Below are positions 51,863 through 60,374 of a DNA stretch of 64,000 nucleotides, piece by piece. The translations under genes were made by a program, and so were the position numbers. Positions within the stretch are counted from its first letter, which is position 1. Every line of letters begins with the position of its first letter. The stretch covers positions 310,001-374,000 of the forward strand of contig NZ_MORL01000006.1 in NCBI RefSeq assembly GCF_001870735.1. The letters run 5' to 3'. The notes beneath the pieces were generated by a model. The model did not search any database. It worked only from the letters and a program-made list of their open reading frames with translations, and was not told the DNA's origin. Source of the stretch: Arsenicibacter rosenii. Lineage in GTDB: Bacteria > Bacteroidota > Bacteroidia > Cytophagales > Spirosomataceae.

Positions 51863-53260
51863 ATGAGTGCTGAACGAACCTTTTTTTTATGGGTCAACAT
51901 TACGATAGTTTTACTACTATTTGCCGGTTGTAACCGCGTTAATCCTGACCCGCCGGCTGCTGTCGGATTTGACCCGCCGATTCCTACTCCCAAATCTTAT
52001 TTGGTGGGTCGGGTTACGTTTGAGCTGGCCGATCTGGAGAAAAAAATCAATGATAAACTTGGGGTTGTTCTGGTAGATGAAGAGCAGCTGAAAGGCACTA
52101 AAAGTGAAAAGTTTCACCTCAAGGTCGAGCGTGTCGGGCCGGTCAGGTTGCGGTATGTGCGTCAGCAGGTTGTCTTTTCAGCGCCGTTGCGTATCTGGGT
52201 CGGAAATCCGCTGGCAATGCGTAAAAAACGGGCACAAGCCAAACGCCCGTTAGGGGTTCTCTTTGTTCGTTTCAAAAGTCCGGTAGAAGTTAATTCCCGT
52301 TGGCGGCTGTCGACTAAATCTGCATTTGTGAGTTACAAGTGGATTAAGCGCCCTCGCTTACGGGTGCTGGGGGTTTCGCTGAACGTCACGAATCTGGTTA
52401 ACAAGGTACTGGAGAAACAGCGGACTACAATTGAAGCGGCGATTGATCAGTCCGTACAGAATGAAGTAAGATTAGAACGCGAACTAGGAAATATCTGGCG
52501 CGATCTGCAAAAGCCGATCCTGCTAAATAAAAAAGTAGATACCATCTGGCTGGTGCCTAAACCAGTGAGCGTAGCGGCCGCACCATTATCCGGTAATATC
52601 AGGACGATTACCGTACCGCTTCGTATCGGTTTCGAGACGGATATTGCCATCGGGCCCAAACCAACATTTAAACCGGTCCGGAGACTGCCACGCCTGGAGC
52701 GCGTAACGCAATTACCCGCCGACACCGACCTGCATGTGCTGAGTCAGGTTAAGTATGCCGATATCAATACGGTACTCGAAAAGACGATGCGGAAGCGCAA
52801 AATTCAGTTGGCTGGCGGGGCAATCCAGATCAGGAGTGCCAGTGTATATGGCGGGCAGCAATCCTTAATTGTTAAGACGGAGGTAGGAGGGGCTATAAAA
52901 GGGACGCTGTATTTCCGTGGAAAACCTGTTTTTGATACATTAACAAATACATTGCAGGTTAAGAATGTCGATTTTGATGTGCGCACGCAGGAAACGTTGT
53001 TGGGTACTGCCGACTGGCTGTTGCATGATCATTTACGGGACACACTGAGCCATGTCTTACAGATTCCGCTTGATAATCAGATTGATCAGATACCCGGAAA
53101 AATTGAACAGGCGATTGATCAGGGTAAAACCGGCCGTAAAATTAATCTTGATCTGCGTGATTTTATCTTTATTCCCAAACAGATCGCCGTCCGTCCGGAA
53201 GGCATTCAGGTTTTGATTATTATCCGGTCTAAAGTGCGGATTAAAGTGAAAAAGCTTTAA
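51863..53260 (+). CDS. DUF4403-family lipoprotein
   Basis: This 465-residue protein has a hydrophobic signal ending VLLLFAGC (lipoprotein, Cys23). The body matches DUF4403: VTFELADLEKKINDKLG, long beta-rich halves with LRIWVGNP and FRGKPVFDTLTNTLQVKNVDFDV, and the C-terminal LRDFIFIPKQIAVRPEGIQV. The family resembles SMP-like or BPI-like lipid-binding folds in secondary structure, but no function is proven. The gene is 43 bases after the cysteine-rich peptide and convergent with the AlkA-like gene. Confidence 0.87.
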   Translation: MSAERTFFLWVNITIVLLLFAGCNRVNPDPPAAVGFDPPIPTPKSYLVGRVTFELADLEKKINDKLGVVLVDEEQLKGTKSEKFHLKVERVGPVRLRYVRQQVVFSAPLRIWVGNPLAMRKKRAQAKRPLGVLFVRFKSPVEVNSRWRLSTKSAFVSYKWIKRPRLRVLGVSLNVTNLVNKVLEKQRTTIEAAIDQSVQNEVRLERELGNIWRDLQKPILLNKKVDTIWLVPKPVSVAAAPLSGNIRTITVPLRIGFETDIAIGPKPTFKPVRRLPRLERVTQLPADTDLHVLSQVKYADINTVLEKTMRKRKIQLAGGAIQIRSASVYGGQQSLIVKTEVGGAIKGTLYFRGKPVFDTLTNTLQVKNVDFDVRTQETLLGTADWLLHDHLRDTLSHVLQIPLDNQIDQIPGKIEQAIDQGKTGRKINLDLRDFIFIPKQIAVRPEGIQVLIIIRSKVRIKVKKL

Positions 53261-53285
53261 AAAGTAAACACGTTACCGGAATCAT

Positions 53286-53906
53286 CTATGTGGTCCAGCG
53301 CCAGAGGTAACGCGACGCTAACGTCCGGTAAGGCCGCCAGGGTTCGGCCAGATGCTGTAGCTTTTTGATGAGCGCGCGACCAGTCAGACCGGCTGTTTCG
53401 TCCGGAAAAGCGCGCATCATGCGCTGACGAATAACGAGGTCATCAACCGGAAACACATCAGGCCTGTCCAGCACAAACATCAGCAGCATTTCTACCGTCC
53501 ATCGGCCCACACCTTTGATCGGTAACAGGTATTGCACAATGTCTTCGTCAGCCAGCGTATTGACAAAGGCGTGGTCCAGCCGGTTTTCCAGCGTAAACGT
53601 GGCTACGCTTTGCAGGTATGAAATCTTCTGGAACGACAAACCGGCGCTGCGCAGCTCCTCCGTTGTTTTGACCAGCAGTGCGTCGGCATGCGGGTACTGG
53701 TCAGGAAATAAGTCCCGGAAGCGCCGGAAAATGGCATCAGCAGCCTTGATGGAAATTTGCTGGGAAACGATACTTTCCAGTAACGCCAGGTACAGGTCAC
53801 CCGCCCAGTCGACGGCCGGTTTGGGGTGCGGAGTCCCGGCAATGATGCGGGCCATTACCGGCTCCTGCATGAGGTGAGCAAGGGCCGGGTCTATCGTTAA
53901 GTCCAT
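53286..53906 (-). CDS. HhH-GPD DNA glycosylase, AlkA-like (3-methyladenine glycosylase 2)
   Basis: This 206-residue base-excision repair enzyme has the helix-hairpin-helix LLPIKGVGRWTVEMLLMFVL (about 128-147), and the catalytic aspartate lies in FPVDDLVIRQ (Asp155 or 156). It lacks the extra N-terminal domain of E. coli AlkA, like many short AlkA2/MagI-type members. ATG 53906 begins MDLTIDPALAHL, the usual start. An upstream GTG adds five residues. It is divergent from corA with a 53-base gap. Confidence 0.9.
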   Translation of the reverse strand: MDLTIDPALAHLMQEPVMARIIAGTPHPKPAVDWAGDLYLALLESIVSQQISIKAADAIFRRFRDLFPDQYPHADALLVKTTEELRSAGLSFQKISYLQSVATFTLENRLDHAFVNTLADEDIVQYLLPIKGVGRWTVEMLLMFVLDRPDVFPVDDLVIRQRMMRAFPDETAGLTGRALIKKLQHLAEPWRPYRTLASRYLWRWTT

Positions 53907-53931
53907 CCTGCAAAGTAACACAACATCCTGT

Positions 53932-53939
53932 TATATTTG
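53932..53939 (+). promoter_or_regulatory. candidate -7 box of corA
   Basis: TATATTTG matches TAnnTTTG exactly and lies 20 bases before the corA start. No TTTG -33 box is evident. Confidence 0.5.
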
Positions 53940-53959
53940 GTTCTGATTCTTGCTAATCT

Positions 53960-55039
53960 ATGACGAAAAGACGACACCGGTATTCGGAAAAAAATTTAGG
54001 TACTTCACCCGGTACAGTAACGTATGTCGGGCAGGAGATTGAGCACGCTACACATATACGACGGGTCGAATACAACGCAGAAACGTACCGGATCGATGAG
54101 TCAGGCCGGCTGAGTGCCTGCCGGTTACCGGCCGACGATACTCCGTTTGTGACCTGGGTGGATGTTGATGGCATCCATCAGTCGCAGGTGATTGAAGCGA
54201 TTGGGGATCAGTATAAGCTCCATCCTCTATTACTGGAAGATGTGGTTAATACCCATCAGAAACCAAAGCTGGAGCCGTATGATGACACCACCATGTTTGT
54301 CACGCTTAAAATGCTTCACTACGATGATAGCCTGGCCGAAATTGATAGTGAGCACGTTAGCCTGGTATTGGGTAAAAACTTTGTCGTGTCTTTTCAGGAA
54401 GAGCGTACCAACGATATATTCGATCCTGTCCTGAACCGGATTAAGGCATCAGCCGGCAAAACGCGGCGCAACGGGGCTGATTATCTGTTTTATGCCTTGT
54501 TGGATGTGATTGTGGACCATTACTTTTCAGTGCTTGAGCGCGTTGGCGAACGGCTGGATATTCTGGAAGATCACATCGTACAACAGCAGGCCGGTCAGCC
54601 TACACTGACGATGCTATATGCCCTGAAGCGTGAACTGAACTTCATGCGCCGTGTTGTCTGGCCGGTCCGTGAAATGATCGGGATGATGATGCGCGAAGAA
54701 TCGGTCCTGATTAAGGCAACTCTGCAGCCCTATCTGCGCGATTTATACGACCACGTTTCGCAGGTGATAGAAACCCTGGATTCGTACCGGGAATTAATAC
54801 CGGGGCTGATGGATCTGCACCTGTCAACGGTAAGTAACCGCATGAATTCGGTGATGAAAACCCTGACTATTTTCTCGGCTATATTCATGCCGCTGACTTT
54901 TATTGTAGGCGTATACGGAATGAACTTTGAGCATATGCCGGAGCTGAGCTGGCATTATGGGTATTATACCGTCTGGGGCATTATGGGTGTTGTTACGGTT
55001 GCGCTGGTGATTTATTTTAAGAAACGGGGGTGGATGTAA
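53960..55039 (+). CDS. corA: CorA-family magnesium/cobalt transporter
   Basis: This 359-residue CorA-type channel carries the selectivity motif G320-M-N322 (VGVYGMNFEHMPEL) between the two C-terminal helices (TIFSAIFMPLTFIVGVYG and WGIMGVVTVALVIYF). The cytoplasmic funnel domain contains WVDVDGIHQSQVIEAIGDQYKLHPLLLEDVVNT. A basic N-terminus (MTKRRHRYSEKN) is slightly longer than in many members. It mediates passive magnesium uptake. It is a single gene between the AlkA-like gene and murF-alr. Confidence 0.95.
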   Translation: MTKRRHRYSEKNLGTSPGTVTYVGQEIEHATHIRRVEYNAETYRIDESGRLSACRLPADDTPFVTWVDVDGIHQSQVIEAIGDQYKLHPLLLEDVVNTHQKPKLEPYDDTTMFVTLKMLHYDDSLAEIDSEHVSLVLGKNFVVSFQEERTNDIFDPVLNRIKASAGKTRRNGADYLFYALLDVIVDHYFSVLERVGERLDILEDHIVQQQAGQPTLTMLYALKRELNFMRRVVWPVREMIGMMMREESVLIKATLQPYLRDLYDHVSQVIETLDSYRELIPGLMDLHLSTVSNRMNSVMKTLTIFSAIFMPLTFIVGVYGMNFEHMPELSWHYGYYTVWGIMGVVTVALVIYFKKRGWM

Positions 55040-55107
55040 GGTGTTTGTTCTGGTTTAATCAGACGGGCAGGCAAGCATTAAGAATACATTTACCTGATCA
55101 AAGATAA

Positions 55108-55115
55108 TATCTTTG
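55108..55115 (+). promoter_or_regulatory. candidate -7 box of murF-alr
   Basis: TATCTTTG, an exact TAnnTTTG match, 48 bases before the murF-alr start. The -33 position holds only TTTA at a short spacing. Confidence 0.5.
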
Positions 55116-55137
55116 GGGTATCATTGAAATACCAAAT

Positions 55138-55157
55138 AGCCGCAGGATGTTGCGGCT
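55138..55157 (+). promoter_or_regulatory. hairpin just ahead of the murF-alr start
   Basis: AGCCGCA (55138-55144) pairs with TGCGGCT (55151-55157) with a six-base loop, ending 6 bases before the ATG. It would fold in the leader where the ribosome lands, so it may affect translation. Confidence 0.5.
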
Positions 55158-55163
55158 CTACAT

Positions 55164-57581
55164 ATGAATTGGATTACAGATTCCCGGCAGGTGATGGTGC
55201 CGGAGCAAAGTATATTTTTTGCGATTCGTGGCGAACGGCATGACGGCCACCAGTTTATTGATGAGTTATATGAAAAAGGGGTAAGGCAGTTTGTGGTGGA
55301 AAGTGCTGCCATAACGCCGGAGCGCCGGGCTGCATGGGCAGCTTATTGCGATGCTACGTTTCATGAGGTACCTAATAGCCTGCAGGCATTACAAGAGCAG
55401 GCGGTTGCCCACCGGAGGCAATTCCGGATTCCGGTAATCGGTATTACGGGTAGTAACGGAAAGACAATCGTCAAGGAATGGCTGACGCAGTTGTTAAGCC
55501 CTACCTTTGGCGTTGTCCGTAGTCCTAAAAGCTACAATTCGCAGGTCGGGGTTCCGCTATCGGTCAGGCAACTGAATGAAACGCATACACTCGGCATATT
55601 CGAAGCCGGTATTTCAAAGCCCCACGAAATGCAGGTACTTGAGCCAATCATCCGCCCGACGATCGGCATTTTTACCAATATCGGAACGGCACATGATGAA
55701 GGGTTCCGGAGCCGGAAGCAGAAGGTCGCCGAGAAGCTTCGCTTGTTTACCCGTTCCGAAGTGCTGGTATATCGTCAGGATTATCCGGAAATTGATGAAG
55801 AAGTAAACTTACTGCTGAAAGCAGTCAATCCGTCGATCCGGCTGGTTCGCTGGCATATGGGCGATGGCCCCGCTACTGAGTTCAGCGCATCGGTTGTTCA
55901 ACACGGGCTTCATTTACAGCACCCGACTCATGGTGCCTGGAGTTTACAGCTCCCTTTTGCTGACCCGGCCTCTGTTGAAAACCTGATTCATTGCGTTGTG
56001 ACTCTGATTATCATGGGTATTACCGATCCGGCGGACCTGCAGGCCCGTCTGAACCGGCTCCGGCCTGTATCGATGCGGCTCGAACTGAAGGAGGGGATTA
56101 ATCAGTGCGTTCTTATTGATGATTCGTACAATAACGATGTGGCAGGTCTGCAGCTGGCACTGAGCTTTTTGCAGCAGCAGGTCAACCGTGACCGCAAAGT
56201 GGTGATTTTATCGGATGTGCTTCAATCCGGTCAGAAGGAAGCGGAACTGTATGCACATATTGGCCGTCTGATCAGCGAGCAGCACCTGAACCGGTTTATC
56301 GGAATTGGTCCTGAACTGAGCCGAAATACACACTATTTTCCGGCCGGGAGTCAGTTTTATGCCTCAACGGAGGCGTTTTTAGCGGAAGAATCACCGGATC
56401 GTTACCGGGATAGTGTGGTCCTGGTAAAAGGGGCCAGGGCGTTTTCGTTTGAACGGATTGTGCAGCGCCTGCAGCGTAAGTTTCATGGAACGGTGCTGGA
56501 AATCAATATGGATGCGTTGACCCATAACCTGAATTATTACCGCCGGAAAGCCGGACCGGAAACGAAGGTGATGGTCATGGTAAAAGCGTTTGCTTACGGA
56601 AGCGGGAGCGCTGAAGTCGCTCAGTTGCTGCAGTTCCAGCGGGTAGATTACCTGGCAGTAGCCTATGCTGATGAAGGGGTAACGCTGCGTCAGAACGGTA
56701 TTGAGTTGCCGGTTATGGTCATGAATCCATCGCCGGAAACGTTTGCTACGCTGCTCGAATACCGGCTCGAACCCGAGATTTACAGCTTTCGTATTCTGCG
56801 CGAATGGATCGGTTTTCTGGAGGCCCGGCCGCAGGAGACATCGTCGGTACACATAAAGATAGATACCGGTATGCACCGGTTAGGTTTTCGGCCGGATGAA
56901 CTGAGCGAGGCAGGAGCCCTGCTGGCAGCGCAACCGCAAATACGGGTGGCCAGCGTATTCAGTCATTTGGCAGGAGCCGATGAGGCCCGGTTCAACGCCT
57001 TTTCCCGCGAACAATATCAGCAGTTCATCGCCGGTACTGAGACGTTAGCCAATGTGTTGGGGTACTGCCCGATCCGGCATTTGCTGAATTCTGCGGGTAT
57101 TGTCCGCTTTCCGGAGTTTAAACTGGATATGGTTCGGCTTGGAATCGGTCTGTATGGGGTAGAGGCTACACAGCAGGAGCAGCAACTTTTACGTACAGTG
57201 GGTACGCTGAAAACCGTTATCAGCCAAATTAAGACCGTACCGGCCGGCGAAACCGTTGGTTACAGTCGTTCCGGTGAGCTTGCTCATAAAGCACGAATCG
57301 GAACGCTCGCCCTTGGTTATGCAGATGGGTTTGACCGGCGCCTGGGGAAGGGTGTAGGCTCTGTCTTGGTCAATGGAACTCCTTGCCCCACGATTGGCAA
57401 CGTCTGTATGGATATGGCCATGGTTGATCTGACAGGTGTCAGCGCTAATGAAGGCGACGAAGTAATTGTATTTGGTGAAGGTGCGCCTATTTCAGCTATG
57501 GCCCGGGCCATTGGAACCATACCGTATGAAATTCTTACCGGGGTTAGTGAACGCGTAAAGCGTGTGTTTTATAAAGAGTAA
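55164..57581 (+). CDS. bifunctional MurF ligase / alanine racemase
   Basis: This 805-residue fusion is common in Bacteroidota. The MurF part (about 1-435) adds D-Ala-D-Ala to the UDP-muramoyl tripeptide: ATP loop TGSNGKT at 95-101, YNSQVGVPLSV, GIFEAGISKPHEM and DDSYNNDVAGL. The alanine racemase part (about 445-805) makes D-alanine: LEINMDALTHNLNYYR, PLP lysine K474 (MVKAFAYGSGS), RLGIGLYGVE, catalytic-tyrosine block GETVGYSRSGEL (Tyr700 region) and VCMDMAMVDLTG. Fusing supply and use of D-alanine may couple both steps. The start codon follows a hairpin at 55138. Confidence 0.96.
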   Translation: MNWITDSRQVMVPEQSIFFAIRGERHDGHQFIDELYEKGVRQFVVESAAITPERRAAWAAYCDATFHEVPNSLQALQEQAVAHRRQFRIPVIGITGSNGKTIVKEWLTQLLSPTFGVVRSPKSYNSQVGVPLSVRQLNETHTLGIFEAGISKPHEMQVLEPIIRPTIGIFTNIGTAHDEGFRSRKQKVAEKLRLFTRSEVLVYRQDYPEIDEEVNLLLKAVNPSIRLVRWHMGDGPATEFSASVVQHGLHLQHPTHGAWSLQLPFADPASVENLIHCVVTLIIMGITDPADLQARLNRLRPVSMRLELKEGINQCVLIDDSYNNDVAGLQLALSFLQQQVNRDRKVVILSDVLQSGQKEAELYAHIGRLISEQHLNRFIGIGPELSRNTHYFPAGSQFYASTEAFLAEESPDRYRDSVVLVKGARAFSFERIVQRLQRKFHGTVLEINMDALTHNLNYYRRKAGPETKVMVMVKAFAYGSGSAEVAQLLQFQRVDYLAVAYADEGVTLRQNGIELPVMVMNPSPETFATLLEYRLEPEIYSFRILREWIGFLEARPQETSSVHIKIDTGMHRLGFRPDELSEAGALLAAQPQIRVASVFSHLAGADEARFNAFSREQYQQFIAGTETLANVLGYCPIRHLLNSAGIVRFPEFKLDMVRLGIGLYGVEATQQEQQLLRTVGTLKTVISQIKTVPAGETVGYSRSGELAHKARIGTLALGYADGFDRRLGKGVGSVLVNGTPCPTIGNVCMDMAMVDLTGVSANEGDEVIVFGEGAPISAMARAIGTIPYEILTGVSERVKRVFYKE

Positions 57582-57590
57582 ACGATTGGT

Positions 57591-57628
57591 CGGGAGATGA
57601 GCCGTTTAGCATAGTTACTCATCTCCCG
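57591..57628. repeat. perfect 11-base stem between convergent genes
   Basis: CGGGAGATGAG (57591-57601) pairs with 57618-57628 around a 16-base loop. The right arm encodes the last residues of the histidine kinase. No T-run is present. It is a possible bidirectional transcript end. Confidence 0.65.
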
Positions 57629-58964
57629 CTAATTTACGTGAATACCGTTTATCTGACAGTTGTGTTAGTGATTTGTTGAAAATTATACGTGCTTTCGTGC
57701 CTTGGCCAGGTATGCTTTCGTAGTGTACAAAACCACCATTTAATTTTGTAAGCCCGCGGATAATGGATAGCCCCATGCCTGAACCCTTTTCACCCATTGT
57801 TCCGGATCTTTGCAAAACATGAACGTTACAGTCATCCGAAACCGGTTCTGGAAAACCAATACCTGTATCTTTAACCAAAAGGAAGACCTTATCGTTGGCA
57901 ACACCAGTTTCAACACGTACTATGCCCGAGTTTGGTGTAAACTTAATGGCATTCTGGATCAGATTCCTCGCTAAAACAAGCAGTTGGTATTCATCGCCGG
58001 TTGTAAAAGCAGACTTAAAGCTGGTTTCGAGCTTGAGCCGTTTATTGGCTGATAAATGAACATAAGTCTGCAATGCTTCATCTGCGATATCAGCAAGATC
58101 AACATTGACTTTGCGGCTAATCAACGCATCTTGCTGAAGCATTGACCAGTGATAGATATTGTCAAGTAGCACCTGAATCGTATCAACAAGGGTGCTTAAA
58201 TCCTGGCTATGCTGTGTGAGCTCCTTATTGTTATCAATACTATTACGCAAAAGCATTAGCTGTGTTTTTAACACAGCTATCGGACTACGAAGATCATGGC
58301 CAATCATGCCGAATGTTTTGTCTTTTAACTGGTTAATTTCAGTTAGCCGTTGATAGTTCCTGCGCAGTAATTGTCTTTCACGGGTTTGATGATAACTATT
58401 TTTAATAGCCAATATTTTCACATAATAGATCAGCACAAAAAGAGCGATAAATATGCTTAGACTATTTACCAGAAAACCCTGCTGTTGTGGTTTTACATCC
58501 AGCGATTCTATATAATACCTGAGGCCTATAAAATTGGCCAACAGAAAAAGAAAAACCCGTACTGACTGCTTTTTTTTGAGGAAAATAATACTAAAAGCAG
58601 CGTGAGCAATAAATAACAATTCACAATGTGTATCAAACCCTTTTAAAATACTTGCCGTATAATACGCCAGAATACCTATATAAAATGTAAAAAGGCTATA
58701 GTATAAAGCAAACTTAATTCTTAGTTGATAACAAGCATATAACGTTGGTAGTGAAGCTACCAGTAAATAAACTATGTTAATAGTGGCAAAAACGGTATTT
58801 CCAATCCGAAGGTTTAGCCATATAACAATCGGGAAGCATAGCAGGCAAAGGCCGTTAATAATCCATATTAGTATGAACCTGAGTTGATTAATAGTAGAAA
58901 GCTTTCTGAATGCCTTTTGGGTATCCAGAGGAAGCCAGGCAATTAAAAGCTGATCAGATAGCAT
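57615..58964 (-). CDS. membrane sensor histidine kinase, HisKA type
   Basis: This 449-residue kinase has six or so transmembrane helices in residues 29-185 and no large periplasmic loop, so it likely senses a membrane or cytoplasmic cue. A coiled linker precedes the H-box with phospho-accepting H223 (MIGHDLRSPI). The ATPase domain has the N-box N334-x-x-x-N338 (NLIQNAIKF), G1 (KDTGIGFP, 366-372) and G2 (GEKGSGMGLS). It is encoded 62 bases after a LytTR response regulator on the same strand, hence probable partners, although LytTR regulators usually pair with a different kinase class. The stimulus is unknown. Confidence 0.93.
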   Translation of the reverse strand: MLSDQLLIAWLPLDTQKAFRKLSTINQLRFILIWIINGLCLLCFPIVIWLNLRIGNTVFATINIVYLLVASLPTLYACYQLRIKFALYYSLFTFYIGILAYYTASILKGFDTHCELLFIAHAAFSIIFLKKKQSVRVFLFLLANFIGLRYYIESLDVKPQQQGFLVNSLSIFIALFVLIYYVKILAIKNSYHQTRERQLLRRNYQRLTEINQLKDKTFGMIGHDLRSPIAVLKTQLMLLRNSIDNNKELTQHSQDLSTLVDTIQVLLDNIYHWSMLQQDALISRKVNVDLADIADEALQTYVHLSANKRLKLETSFKSAFTTGDEYQLLVLARNLIQNAIKFTPNSGIVRVETGVANDKVFLLVKDTGIGFPEPVSDDCNVHVLQRSGTMGEKGSGMGLSIIRGLTKLNGGFVHYESIPGQGTKARIIFNKSLTQLSDKRYSRKLAGDE

Positions 58965-59026
58965 AAACGGGCCGGTCTACAGCCGGGTATTAAAATTAAG
59001 TGTATCATTAAATGATATGGTCGGTA

Positions 59027-59755
59027 TTATTTCTTTGGTTTCTGATCTTTATCAATAATGCCGGCTTGCTGTAGGTATTTGGTGAAAGCCGTCCTGTATG
59101 TTATACCAATCGGGATCTTGGTTGAGCCTATAAATAGCTTATTCGCATCGATTTTGGCTAAATAATCTGAATTTATGATAAAAGATTTATGGACCCGGAT
59201 AAAGCGTTTTGATTTAAGCTCATTTTTTAATAAAGGTGCTAACCGCTGATTAATTACGGTAAAGCCTTGGGTTGTATAAACTTTTACGTAGGCACCAAAT
59301 GCTTCAACGTATAAAATTTCACTTACAATGAAGCGGGCAAATGTCCGTCCTGCTTTCAAATAGATAACTTCTTTATCTTCCGCATCTTTTTGAATAGGTG
59401 TGAGGTCTGAAATTGCCCGGCGAACTGCCCGTAAAAACCTTGGAAATTCAAACGGTTTTACTATATAATCAATAATCTCATCGATGTCGAAACAAACTAC
59501 CGCCAGATTCACATGCGCAGTTGTAACGATGATTTTACTGATTTTCGAGAATTGGCTGATTAGGTCAAGGCCATTCATGTCCGGTAAATGGCAATCCAGG
59601 AATACGACATCAAACTGAGTCTGACTCATTATACTGAATGCCTCCATCGCTGTATGGCAAACGACAGGAGTGGTGAACATTTCTGTTCGGTTAATGTAAT
59701 CTGTGAGCTGATCAACGAAAACCGGCTCATCTTCAATAATAATACAAGTGTACAT
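59027..59755 (-). CDS. LytTR-family response regulator
   Basis: This 242-residue regulator has a receiver domain (1-120) with acidic residues at 8-10, phospho-acceptor D54 (VFLDCHLPDMNG) and K100 (VKPFEF). The C-terminal LytTR DNA-binding domain (about 132-235) shows FARFIVSEILYVEAFGAYVKVYTTQG and FIRVHKSFIINSDYLAKI. LytTR proteins bind paired short direct repeats. It is co-directional with the histidine kinase downstream. Targets are unknown, but the 619-base upstream gap with its palindromes and the LuxR gene beyond it are candidates. Confidence 0.94.
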   Translation of the reverse strand: MYTCIIIEDEPVFVDQLTDYINRTEMFTTPVVCHTAMEAFSIMSQTQFDVVFLDCHLPDMNGLDLISQFSKISKIIVTTAHVNLAVVCFDIDEIIDYIVKPFEFPRFLRAVRRAISDLTPIQKDAEDKEVIYLKAGRTFARFIVSEILYVEAFGAYVKVYTTQGFTVINQRLAPLLKNELKSKRFIRVHKSFIINSDYLAKIDANKLFIGSTKIPIGITYRTAFTKYLQQAGIIDKDQKPKK

Positions 59756-60374
59756 GTTACGTATAAGTGGTTACCCAAAAAGGGTACTGGGTTTAATAAT
59801 AATATTAATTAGATGGTGCAATATAGAGAAAATGTAACAATATGTTCATGATACTATATTAATTGACTAAAATATGAATGAGTTTTATAAAAAAGGTGTG
59901 TACAGTCATTTTTCCAAAGTACCTGTCTTTTTTAATAGAAAATGGTCTTTTGTATACAAAAGCATATATAATAAATACAAAAAAGACAGGAAACGGTTAA
60001 ATGTCTGAGACAAAGTAGAATAGTACAAAAAAAGACATTGGATTTTCAAATAAGAGCCGTACAAATATTGTGCTACATATCATAAAATTGTTATGTATTG
60101 ATATTGTAAAATGGCTGATTTGGTTAATTAAATATTGAATTCAGTTTGTTTGAGTGCTAATTCGTGAATTATTTGATAGCGATTGTGACTGTTAACCCGA
60201 TTCAGAGGAAGAAAGTGACATTCAACCAGCTAAAAAAGTCATTTACGATCAATAAACCTTAGTTGGTATCATTTGTAATCGTATAGCTTAAGGCATGGAT
60301 AGGAAATTGCTCAATTCACAGAAGAAATAGTAATAGCTTTTCAGAAAGCCAAACCGTAACTTAATTGTATAACT
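59756..60374. other. 619-base AT-rich divergent gap
   Basis: No credible ORF. It contains the nested palindrome at 59922-59990 and further AAAAAGACA words near 60027-60036. It should hold both the LytTR-gene and LuxR-gene promoters. Base composition is clearly more AT-rich than the genes to the left. Confidence 0.55.
59922..59990. repeat. nested palindromes between regulators
   Basis: The outer dyad CCTGTCTTTTTT (59922-59933) has its exact complement at 59979-59990. Centred near it is a perfect 16-base palindrome CTTTTGTATACAAAAG (59947-59962). The layout suggests an operator region or cruciform. It could be a binding site of the adjacent LytTR or LuxR regulator. Confidence 0.75.
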
